From CAYLGY01 sp964383325 (GTDB taxonomy: Bacteria; Pseudomonadota; Alphaproteobacteria; Rhizobiales; Rhizobiaceae), in the NCBI GenBank assembly GCA_964383325.1, contig CAYLGY010000072.1:1-13529 (forward strand): a DNA stretch of 13,529 nt, written 5' to 3'. The notes under the pieces are model-generated. The model was not told the DNA's origin and ran no database searches. It saw only the letters and a program-made list of their open reading frames with translations. The number at the start of each line of letters is the position of its first letter. Within the stretch, counting starts at the first letter, position 1. The position numbers were made by a program, and so were the translations under genes. Positions 7,513-13,529 of the stretch are shown here, in pieces.

Positions 7513-7555
7513 TTCGCAAACGGCCAAGCCACCTTCGCAATTGGACAGGCGAAGG
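7513..7555. promoter_or_regulatory. Operator-like repeats before the carnitine-type operon
   Basis: The 99-base gap between kynU and the BKACE gene holds two structures. TTCGCAA occurs at 7513 and again at 7534, exactly 21 bases apart (two helical turns), and the similarity extends imperfectly for about 17 bases. The second copy is also one arm of an inverted repeat: CCTTCGC (7532-7538) and GCGAAGG (7549-7555) with 10 bases between. No T run follows, so a regulator site is more likely than a terminator. No clear -35/-10 pair was found. Confidence 0.35.
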
Positions 7556-7598
7556 CAGACGCCCCTGCCAGAATGCGCGCAACGCCAAGGAGTTCGAG

Positions 7599-8510
7599 AT
7601 GCCGCTTGCCATGAATACCGAAGTCTTCATCACCTGCGCCGTGACCGGGTCTGGCAGCACGCAGGACCGCAGCCCGCATGTGCCGCGCTCGCCGGAGCAG
7701 ATTGCGGCAAGCGCCATCGATGCGGCGAAGGCCGGCGCGGCGGTGGTCCATTGCCATGTGCGCGATCCAGAGTCGGGCAAGCCCAGCCGGCGGCTCGATC
7801 TGTATCGCGAGGTCACGGACCGCATTCGCGCCGCCGAGGTCGACGTCGTGCTCAATCTGACGGCGGGGATGGGCGGAGACATGACCTTCGGGCCCGTGGA
7901 AAGTCCATTGCCGCTCAGCGAGAACGGCACCGACATGGCCGGCGCTTCCGAGCGTGTCGCGCATGTGGCCGAATGCCTGCCGGAAATCTGCACGCTCGAT
8001 TGCGGCACCATGAACTTCGCCGAAGCCGATTATGTCATGACCAATACGCCCGGCATGCTGCGCGCCATGGGTGGCATGATGACGGAACTTGGCGTCAAGC
8101 CGGAGATCGAGGCGTTCGACACGGGCCATCTCTGGTTTGCCAAGGAGCTGGTGCGGGAAGGCACGCTCAAGGATAGCGCATTGGTGCAGCTGTGCATGGG
8201 CGTTCCCTGGGGCGCGCCCGATGATCTCAATACGTTCATGGCGATGGTCAACAATGTACCGCCCAACTGGACCTGGTCGGCCTTCTCGATCGGCCGCAAC
8301 CAGATGCCCTACGTGGCTGCCGCCGTGCTCGCAGGCGGCAATGTCCGGGTCGGGCTGGAAGACAATCTCTGGCTTGCCAAGGGCGTCCAGGCCACCAATG
8401 CCCAACTCGTCGAGCGGGCGGTGACAATCATCGAGAGCCTGGGCGCGCGCGTGATCGGTCCAGAGGAGGTGCGAAGCCGGCTCGGCCTCGTCAAGCGTGC
8501 GCCGCGATGA
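7599..8510 (+). CDS. Beta-keto acid cleavage enzyme (BKACE, DUF849), probably 3-dehydrocarnitine cleavage
   Basis: BKACE enzymes condense a beta-keto acid with acetyl-CoA and release acetoacetate and a new acyl-CoA; with 3-dehydrocarnitine the product is betainyl-CoA. The 303-residue length is usual. Motifs are FITCAVTGSG at the N terminus, VVHCHVRDP with the zinc-binding H51 and H53, LNLTAGMGG, LDCGTMNF, and GGNVRVGLEDN with E254, the third expected metal ligand. The start ATG 7599 has AAGGAG 6 bases upstream; ATG 7611 would be too far from it. Its stop overlaps the start of the L-carnitine dehydrogenase gene by ATGA, which is what points to dehydrocarnitine. Other keto acids, such as 3-keto-5-aminohexanoate, are possible for the family in general. 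Confidence 0.92.
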   Translation: MPLAMNTEVFITCAVTGSGSTQDRSPHVPRSPEQIAASAIDAAKAGAAVVHCHVRDPESGKPSRRLDLYREVTDRIRAAEVDVVLNLTAGMGGDMTFGPVESPLPLSENGTDMAGASERVAHVAECLPEICTLDCGTMNFAEADYVMTNTPGMLRAMGGMMTELGVKPEIEAFDTGHLWFAKELVREGTLKDSALVQLCMGVPWGAPDDLNTFMAMVNNVPPNWTWSAFSIGRNQMPYVAAAVLAGGNVRVGLEDNLWLAKGVQATNAQLVERAVTIIESLGARVIGPEEVRSRLGLVKRAPR

Positions 8511-9520
8511 ACGCCCGGTTCGCAAGGGCCGCCTGCATTGGCGGCGGGGTGATCGGTGCCGGCTGGGCTTCACGGCTGATCCTCAACGGCATCGATGTGT
8601 CCCTTCACGATCCGGACCCGGAAGCGCCACGCAAGCTCGACGAAGTGCTGGCAAACGCGCGGCGCGCCTACCGGCATATGGCGCCCGGAGGACTTCCCCC
8701 GGAAGGCCGGCTGACATTCGCAGCCTCCATTGCCGAAGCAGTGGCCGGCGCCGACCTGATCCAGGAGAGCGTGCCCGAACGGCTGGATCTGAAACATGCC
8801 GTGCTGGCGGAAATCGATGCGCATGCTGCGCCCGACACCCTCGTCGGTTCCTCGACTTCGGGGCTGAAGCCGAGCGACATGCAGGTGGCCATGAAATCTC
8901 CGGGCCGCCTTGTCGTCGCGCACCCTTTCAACCCGGTCTACCTGCTGCCGCTGGTCGAGATCGTCGGCGGCACCGCAACCGATGATTCGGCGATTGCAAG
9001 AGCGAAGGAACTTTACGCCGCCATCGGCATGAAACCGGTGGTGATCCGCAAGGAGATCGAAGCCTTCGTCGGCGACCGGCTCCTCGAAGCAGTGTGGCGC
9101 GAGGCGCTGTGGCTCATCCACGACGGCATTGCCACCGTTGAGGAAGTGGACGACATCATCCGCTACGGCTTCGGGCTGCGCTGGGCCCAGATGGGACTGT
9201 TCCAGACCTATCGCATCGCCGGAGGAGAAGCCGGGATGCGGCACTTCCTCGCCCAGTTCGGCCCGTGCCTGTCCTGGCCGTGGACGAAGCTCATGGATGT
9301 GCCCGATCTCGACGATGCCCTCGTGGACCGGATCGCTTCGCAATCCGACGAACAGGCAAGGGGTCTCTCCATTCGCCAGCTGGAGCAGATTCGCGACGAG
9401 AATCTCGTCGCCATCCTCCAGGCGCTGGGCGAGGTGCAGGATGGCCGTGGCTGGGGTGCCGGCGAACTGCACAACGCATACACGCAGATGCTGGCGAAGA
9501 GGGCGGACGGGAAGGGCTGA
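8507..9520 (+). CDS. lcdH: L-carnitine dehydrogenase (3-hydroxyacyl-CoA dehydrogenase family)
   Basis: The enzyme oxidises the 3-hydroxyl of L-carnitine with NAD to 3-dehydrocarnitine. The 337-residue protein has an N-terminal Rossmann fold (GGGVIGAGW, residues 12-20, followed by an acidic end of strand 2 in LHDPDP), then SSTSG near 115-119 and HPFNPVYLLPLVE with H139, the catalytic histidine position of the family. The C-terminal helical domain carries GFGLRWAQMGLF and GGEAGMRHFLAQFGP, which I associate with carnitine dehydrogenases rather than with fatty-acid enzymes. In some rhizobia this enzyme is fused to a thioesterase of about 150 residues; here that part is absent. It overlaps the BKACE gene by 4 bases and is followed after 3 bases by the acyl-CoA dehydrogenase gene. 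Confidence 0.88.
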   Translation: MNARFARAACIGGGVIGAGWASRLILNGIDVSLHDPDPEAPRKLDEVLANARRAYRHMAPGGLPPEGRLTFAASIAEAVAGADLIQESVPERLDLKHAVLAEIDAHAAPDTLVGSSTSGLKPSDMQVAMKSPGRLVVAHPFNPVYLLPLVEIVGGTATDDSAIARAKELYAAIGMKPVVIRKEIEAFVGDRLLEAVWREALWLIHDGIATVEEVDDIIRYGFGLRWAQMGLFQTYRIAGGEAGMRHFLAQFGPCLSWPWTKLMDVPDLDDALVDRIASQSDEQARGLSIRQLEQIRDENLVAILQALGEVQDGRGWGAGELHNAYTQMLAKRADGKG

Positions 9521-9523
9521 CGG

Positions 9524-10684
9524 ATGGACTTTTCCCTTTCCGACGAGCAAAGGCTGATTGTCGAAACGACCCGCAGCTTCGTGGAAAGGGAACTCTACCC
9601 GCACGAAGCCGAGATCGAACGGACCGGCAAGCTCCGGCCCGATCTTCGGGAAGAGCTGAAGGGCAAGGCCATCGCGGCGGGCCTCTATGCTGCCAACATG
9701 CCAGCGGAGGTCGGCGGCGCCGGCCTCGATACGCTGACCTGGCTGCTCTACGAGAAGGAGCTCGGACGCACCTCCTACGCCCTGCACTGGAATTGCGTCG
9801 CCCGGCCTTCCAACATCCTGCTGGCAGGAACGCCAGAGCAGAAGGAGAAATATCTCTATCCCTGCATCCGCGGCGAGAAGAGCGATTGCCTCGCCATGAC
9901 CGAGCCGGGCGCCGGCTCCGACCTGCGCGGCATGCAATCGACAGCGACGCGCGACGGTACTGACTGGATCCTCAACGGCACGAAGCATTTCATCAGCCAC
10001 GCCGACATCGCCGATTTCGTCATCGTGTTCATGGCCAGTGGCGAGGACGAGACCCCGCGCGGACGGCGCAAGCGCATCACCGCCTTCTTCGTCGACAAGG
10101 GCCACCCCGGCTTCACCGTCCGCAAGGGCTATGACAATGTCTCGCATCGCGGCTACGACAACGCCATCCTCGAATTCGACCAGTGCCGCGTGCCGGCCGA
10201 CGCCGTGCTTGGCGAGCCCGACCGCGGCTTCGAGGTCGCCAATGACTGGCTCGGACCGACGCGCCTCCAGGTCGCCGCGACCTGTCTCGGCCGCGCCGAA
10301 CGGGCCCTCGGCCATGCCGTGCAATGGGCCGCGGAACGCGAGCAGTTCGGCCAGAGCATCGGCAAGTTCCAGGGCGTGGCCTTCAAGCTCGCCGACATGG
10401 CGGCAGAGCTTAAGGCCGCCGAACTGCTGACGCTCGAAGCCGGCTGGAAGGCCGATCAGGGCACGGCGACCGATGCCGATTTCGCCATCGCCAAGCTCAA
10501 GGCGACCGAGATGCTGGCCATGGTGGCGGACGAGGCCATCCAGATTCATGGCGGCATGGGCCTGATGGCCGACTTGCCGCTGGAGCGCATCTGGCGCGAT
10601 GCCCGGGTGGAACGCATCTGGGAAGGCACCTCGGAGATCCAGCGGCACATCATCAGCCGCGAATTGCTGCGAGCGGCGCGATGA
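9524..10684 (+). CDS. Acyl-CoA dehydrogenase, probably gamma-butyrobetainyl-CoA / crotonobetainyl-CoA step
   Basis: This is an FAD-dependent acyl-CoA dehydrogenase of 386 residues, the usual length. Motifs are the N-terminal FSLSDEQRLIVET, MTEPGAGSDLRG near residues 125-136 (flavin contact), WILNGTKHFIS (148-158), REQFGQSIGKFQ (272-283), and IHGGMGL followed by RIWEGTSEIQRHIISREL. The catalytic base is E367 in the WEGT motif, the short/medium-chain type position. General family membership is certain; the substrate is inferred. In this operon it would form the double bond between C2 and C3 of gamma-butyrobetainyl-CoA, giving crotonobetainyl-CoA, the substrate of the CaiD-like enzyme downstream. 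It is not an obvious close copy of E. coli CaiA, so another short acyl-CoA remains possible. The stop overlaps the next start by ATGA. Confidence 0.92.
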   Translation: MDFSLSDEQRLIVETTRSFVERELYPHEAEIERTGKLRPDLREELKGKAIAAGLYAANMPAEVGGAGLDTLTWLLYEKELGRTSYALHWNCVARPSNILLAGTPEQKEKYLYPCIRGEKSDCLAMTEPGAGSDLRGMQSTATRDGTDWILNGTKHFISHADIADFVIVFMASGEDETPRGRRKRITAFFVDKGHPGFTVRKGYDNVSHRGYDNAILEFDQCRVPADAVLGEPDRGFEVANDWLGPTRLQVAATCLGRAERALGHAVQWAAEREQFGQSIGKFQGVAFKLADMAAELKAAELLTLEAGWKADQGTATDADFAIAKLKATEMLAMVADEAIQIHGGMGLMADLPLERIWRDARVERIWEGTSEIQRHIISRELLRAAR

Positions 10685-12738
10685 GGCTGCCGGCCCGCTC
10701 GCTGGAACGGCTGTTGCGGCCACGATCCGTCGCAGTTTTCGGCAGGGCGCAGGCAGAAGCCGTGATCGGCCAATGCCTCAAGATGGGCTTCAATGGCGAG
10801 ATCTGGCCCGTGCACCCGGAGCGGCAACGGATGAACGGGCTGACGGCCTATCCCTCCATCGAGGCGCTGCCGGGCGCGCCCGATGCCGCCTTCGTCGGCG
10901 TCAACCGCCATGCGACGGTCGGGATCGTGCGCCAGCTCGCGGCGGCAGGGGCCGGCGGCGCCATCTGCTACGCTGCCGGATTTCGCGAAGCCGGCGCCGC
11001 GGCGCTGGAGGAAGAACTGCTCGAAGCCGCCGGCGAGATGCCGATCATCGGACCCAATTGCTACGGCCTGATCAATTATTGTGACGGCGCGCTGCTCTGG
11101 CCCGACCAGCATGGCGGCCGGCGCCTGAAGGCCGGCGAGCGCGGCGCGGCGATCGTCCTGCAATCCTCCAACATTGCCATCAACCTGACCATGCAACGGC
11201 GCGGCCTGCCGATCGCCCATATCGTGACGGCCGGGAACCAGGCGCAAACCGGGCTTTCCGAACTTGCCGGCGCCCTGATCGAGGATGAGCGGGTCTCCGT
11301 GCTCGGCCTGCATGTCGAGGCCTTCGATTCCGTGAGCGGGTTCGAGCGCCTTGCAAGCCGCGCCCGCCAGCTGGGCAAGCCGATCGTCGCACTCAAGATC
11401 GGCCGCTCCGACCAGGCGAGGCAGGCCGCCATTTCCCACACCGCCTCGCTCTCCGGTTCCGACGCCGCCGCTTCCGCCTTCCTGGCGCGACTCGGCATTG
11501 CGCGAGTGGGCTCGCTCCCGGCATTCTGCGAAACGCTGAAGCTGCTGCATGTGCATGGCCCCCTGCCCGGAACGCGCCTCTCCTCGATGAGCTGCTCGGG
11601 CGGCGAGGCCGGCCTCATCGCCGATGCGGCGGCAGGCAGGAAGGTCCGGTTTTCGCCTGTCGAGCCGGATCGGGAGACCAGGTTGCGCGAGGCGCTGGGG
11701 CCGATCCCGGCGATTGCCAATCCGCTCGATTATCACACCTTTGTCTGGAACGACCCGCCCGCCATGACCCGGGTCTTCGAGGCGATGCTTGGCCGCGAAT
11801 TCGATCTCAACCTGCTCGTGCTGGATTTTCCCCGGCCGGACCGGTGCGCCGATGCAGACTGGCGCGCTACCGCAGCCAGTTTTCGCACCGCGCTGAAACG
11901 AAGCGGCGCCCGCGGCGCCGTGGTCGCGACGCTGGCGGAGAACATGGGCGAGGCGCATGCCGAGGCCCTGATCGATGCGGGCATTGCGCCCCTGTGCGGA
12001 ATCGATGAGGCCCTGGATGCCATCGAAGCTGCCGCCGCCATCGGTACGGCATGGTCGGGCCCCGTTCCCGCGCCCTTGCCGGCGCTTCGCGCCTCTGCCC
12101 GTTCCGGCAGATGGCTGGACGAGGCCGAGGCCAAGCATGTCCTCCGTGGCGCCGGCATGTCCGTGCCGGCCGGCGAACGCGCGCGCACTCCCGCCGAAGC
12201 GGTAGCGGCGGCAGAGCGGCTCGGCTATCCCGTGGCGCTGAAGGCGCTCGGCATCGCCCACAAGACCGAAGCCGGCGCGGTTCGCCTTCATCTTGCCAAT
12301 TCCGATGAGGTCAGGGCCGCAGCCCATGCGCTGGCCGCGATCGGCCCGTCGCTATATGTCGAGCGCATGATCGACGCGCCCGTGGCGGAGCTGATTGTCG
12401 GCATCACGCGCGACGCGGCGCTCGGTCCCGTGCTGACGATCGGCACGGGCGGCGTGCTCGCCGAATTGCTGGCTGACGTGCGCACGCTCCTGCTGCCGGC
12501 GACGGAGCCGGAGATCCGCGCGGCGCTGCAGGAATTGCAGCTCTTTGCGCTGCTCGACGGATATCGCGGCAGGGTACGGGCCGACATTGATGCCGCGATT
12601 GCCGCCATCGCCCGGATCGGCGAGCGGGCAGTTGCCGATCGGATCGTCGAGATGGACATCAACCCGCTGATCCTGTGCGCCGCCGGCCAGGGCGCATGGG
12701 TGGCGGATGCCTTGCTGATGCAGGAGGAGAATTCATGA
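10681..12738 (+). CDS. NDP-forming acyl-CoA synthetase (acetate-CoA ligase family), fused alpha and beta parts
   Basis: The 685-residue protein joins the two parts of NDP-forming acyl-CoA synthetases. Residues about 1-130 form the CoA-binding domain (RPRSVAVFG, GPNCYGLINY), 140-440 the two succinyl-CoA-synthetase-like flavodoxin-type domains with the phosphohistidine site AISHTASLSGSDAA (H253), and 475-685 an ATP-grasp domain with RLGYPVALKA, AHKTEAGAV (H527, matching the second phosphocarrier histidine), ELIVGITRDAALGPVL and EMDINPLI. These enzymes make acyl-CoA from acid, CoA and ATP with release of ADP and phosphate, and can run backwards to make ATP. In this operon the likely substrates are gamma-butyrobetaine, crotonobetaine, carnitine or betaine. 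It overlaps its upstream neighbour by ATGA and its own end overlaps the next start by ATGA, after an internal GGAGGAGA. Confidence 0.9.
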   Translation: MRLPARSLERLLRPRSVAVFGRAQAEAVIGQCLKMGFNGEIWPVHPERQRMNGLTAYPSIEALPGAPDAAFVGVNRHATVGIVRQLAAAGAGGAICYAAGFREAGAAALEEELLEAAGEMPIIGPNCYGLINYCDGALLWPDQHGGRRLKAGERGAAIVLQSSNIAINLTMQRRGLPIAHIVTAGNQAQTGLSELAGALIEDERVSVLGLHVEAFDSVSGFERLASRARQLGKPIVALKIGRSDQARQAAISHTASLSGSDAAASAFLARLGIARVGSLPAFCETLKLLHVHGPLPGTRLSSMSCSGGEAGLIADAAAGRKVRFSPVEPDRETRLREALGPIPAIANPLDYHTFVWNDPPAMTRVFEAMLGREFDLNLLVLDFPRPDRCADADWRATAASFRTALKRSGARGAVVATLAENMGEAHAEALIDAGIAPLCGIDEALDAIEAAAAIGTAWSGPVPAPLPALRASARSGRWLDEAEAKHVLRGAGMSVPAGERARTPAEAVAAAERLGYPVALKALGIAHKTEAGAVRLHLANSDEVRAAAHALAAIGPSLYVERMIDAPVAELIVGITRDAALGPVLTIGTGGVLAELLADVRTLLLPATEPEIRAALQELQLFALLDGYRGRVRADIDAAIAAIARIGERAVADRIVEMDINPLILCAAGQGAWVADALLMQEENS

Positions 12739-13517
12739 CGGAGCCTGTCCGCACGAGGCGGGAAGCCTCGATCCTGGAAGTGACGCTGGACCGGCCGAAG
12801 GCCAATGCCATCGATCTCGCCACGTCGCGCCTGCTCGGCGAGACATTCCAGTCCTTTCGCGACGATCCGGAACTGCGCGTGGCAATCCTGCGCACGGCCG
12901 GAAGCAGGTTCTTCTCGGCGGGCTGGGACCTGAAGGCGGCGGCTGCCGGTGATCCCGTCGATGGCGATTACGGCCCCGGCGGATTTGGCGGCTTGCAGGA
13001 ATTGCGCGATCTCAACAAGCCGGTCATCGCCTGCGTCAACGGCATGGCCGTCGGCGGCGGCTTCGAGCTGGCGCTTTCCTGCGATCTCATCTATGCCGCC
13101 AGCCATTCCACCTTTGCCCTGCCGGAGATCCGGGCCGGAACGCTGGCGGACGCGGCAACCGTCAAACTGCCGAAACGCATTCCCTATCATGTCGCCATGG
13201 ACCTGCTTTTCACAGGCCGCTGGATGGATGCGGAGGAAGCGCATCGCTGGGGGCTGGTCAATGAGATCCATGATGAGGACCGGCTTGAGCAACGCGTCTG
13301 GCAGGTAGCGCGCCTGCTTGCCTCCGGACCGCCGCTTGTCTTCGCGGCCATCAAGGAAGTCGTGCGCGAGGCCGAAGCCCGCGATTTCCAGGACATGATG
13401 AACCGCATCACCAAGCGCAAGCTGCGCACGGTGGATGAGCTCTATGCTTCCGAGGACAATCTGGAAGGCGCGCGCGCCTTTGCCGAGAAGCGCGATCCGG
13501 TCTGGAAGGGAAATTGA
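12735..13517 (+). CDS. caiD: Carnitinyl-CoA dehydratase (CaiD-like enoyl-CoA hydratase)
   Basis: The 260-residue protein looks like E. coli CaiD (261 residues) along its whole length. Shared stretches as I recall them are SILEVTLDRPKANAID, FFSAGWDLKAAA, GPGGFGGL, NKPVIACVNG, GGGFELAL, TGRWMDAEEAHRWGLVN and the ending AFAEKRDPVWKG. The two catalytic glutamates of the crotonase fold are E111 (in GGGFELAL) and E131 (in ALPEIRAG), and the oxyanion-hole region FFSAGWDLKAAA is kept. CaiD interconverts crotonobetainyl-CoA and L-carnitinyl-CoA. The true start is ATG 12735, with GGAGGAGA at 12723-12730; an upstream in-frame extension to 12675 lies inside the ligase gene and should be ignored. The specific motif match gives the main evidence that the operon handles carnitine-type substrates. 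Confidence 0.93.
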   Translation: MTEPVRTRREASILEVTLDRPKANAIDLATSRLLGETFQSFRDDPELRVAILRTAGSRFFSAGWDLKAAAAGDPVDGDYGPGGFGGLQELRDLNKPVIACVNGMAVGGGFELALSCDLIYAASHSTFALPEIRAGTLADAATVKLPKRIPYHVAMDLLFTGRWMDAEEAHRWGLVNEIHDEDRLEQRVWQVARLLASGPPLVFAAIKEVVREAEARDFQDMMNRITKRKLRTVDELYASEDNLEGARAFAEKRDPVWKGN

Positions 13518-13520
13518 CCT

Positions 13521-13529
13521 ATGACGCGC
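13521..13529 (+). CDS. Start of a further gene, cut by the right edge
   Basis: ATG 13521 lies 3 bases after the caiD stop, with GGAAGGG (13504-13510) 10 bases upstream. Only three codons (Met-Thr-Arg) are in the window, so the product cannot be named. The spacing matches the rest of the operon, so the operon probably continues; a betainyl-CoA thioesterase, CaiB-like CoA transferase or transporter would fit, but nothing here decides it. Confidence 0.5.

Noticed and set aside
12675..12734. N-terminal extension of the CaiD-like protein
   Set aside because: The added 20 residues lie inside the ligase gene in another frame and do not resemble the family; ATG 12735 has a strong ribosome binding site and gives the family length.

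Overview
The window looks like a chromosomal segment of a GC-rich alphaproteobacterium. The best guide is the block murA - DUF2948 - hisD - UPF0262 - low-molecular-weight phosphatase, a gene order I know from many Alphaproteobacteria. A tRNA-Thr gene next to murA and the overall style suggest Sphingomonadales, but that narrower placement is inference. All protein genes recognised here lie on the + strand; only the truncated tRNA-Thr at the left edge is on the - strand.

Region 1 (1-4624) is housekeeping: tRNA-Thr(GGT, partial), a 56-residue basic protein, murA (first committed step of peptidoglycan synthesis), a DUF2948 protein, hisD (last step of histidine synthesis), a UPF0262 protein and a low-molecular-weight phosphatase-like protein. 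The genes are tightly packed and probably co-transcribed in large part. In many relatives infA follows the phosphatase gene; here it does not, so the conserved block is interrupted near position 4625.

Region 2 (4625-7499) is a two-gene unit: a multi-spanning membrane protein that looks like a divergent sodium:solute symporter, and kynU (kynureninase), whose start lies 2 bases after the transporter stop. No other kynurenine-pathway gene is visible. The leader (4625-4737) holds a duplicated ribosome-binding-site/ATG module and a possible 8-codon leader peptide.

Region 3 (7500-13529) is the most notable: five genes, four junctions, three of them 4-base ATGA overlaps and one a 3-base gap. They encode a beta-keto acid cleavage enzyme (BKACE/DUF849), L-carnitine dehydrogenase, an acyl-CoA dehydrogenase, a fused NDP-forming acyl-CoA synthetase and a CaiD-like carnitinyl-CoA dehydratase. 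Together they can be read as a route gamma-butyrobetaine -> gamma-butyrobetainyl-CoA -> crotonobetainyl-CoA -> carnitinyl-CoA -> L-carnitine -> 3-dehydrocarnitine -> betainyl-CoA (plus acetoacetate) -> glycine betaine. A beta-oxidation-like route of this kind is, to my recollection, known from Sinorhizobium meliloti, so the chemistry is probably not new. The unusual points are the NDP-forming ligase where E. coli uses CaiC/CaiB, the absence of a betainyl-CoA thioesterase in the window, and an operator-like repeat in the 99-base gap before the operon. A further gene begins at 13521 and runs off the right edge.
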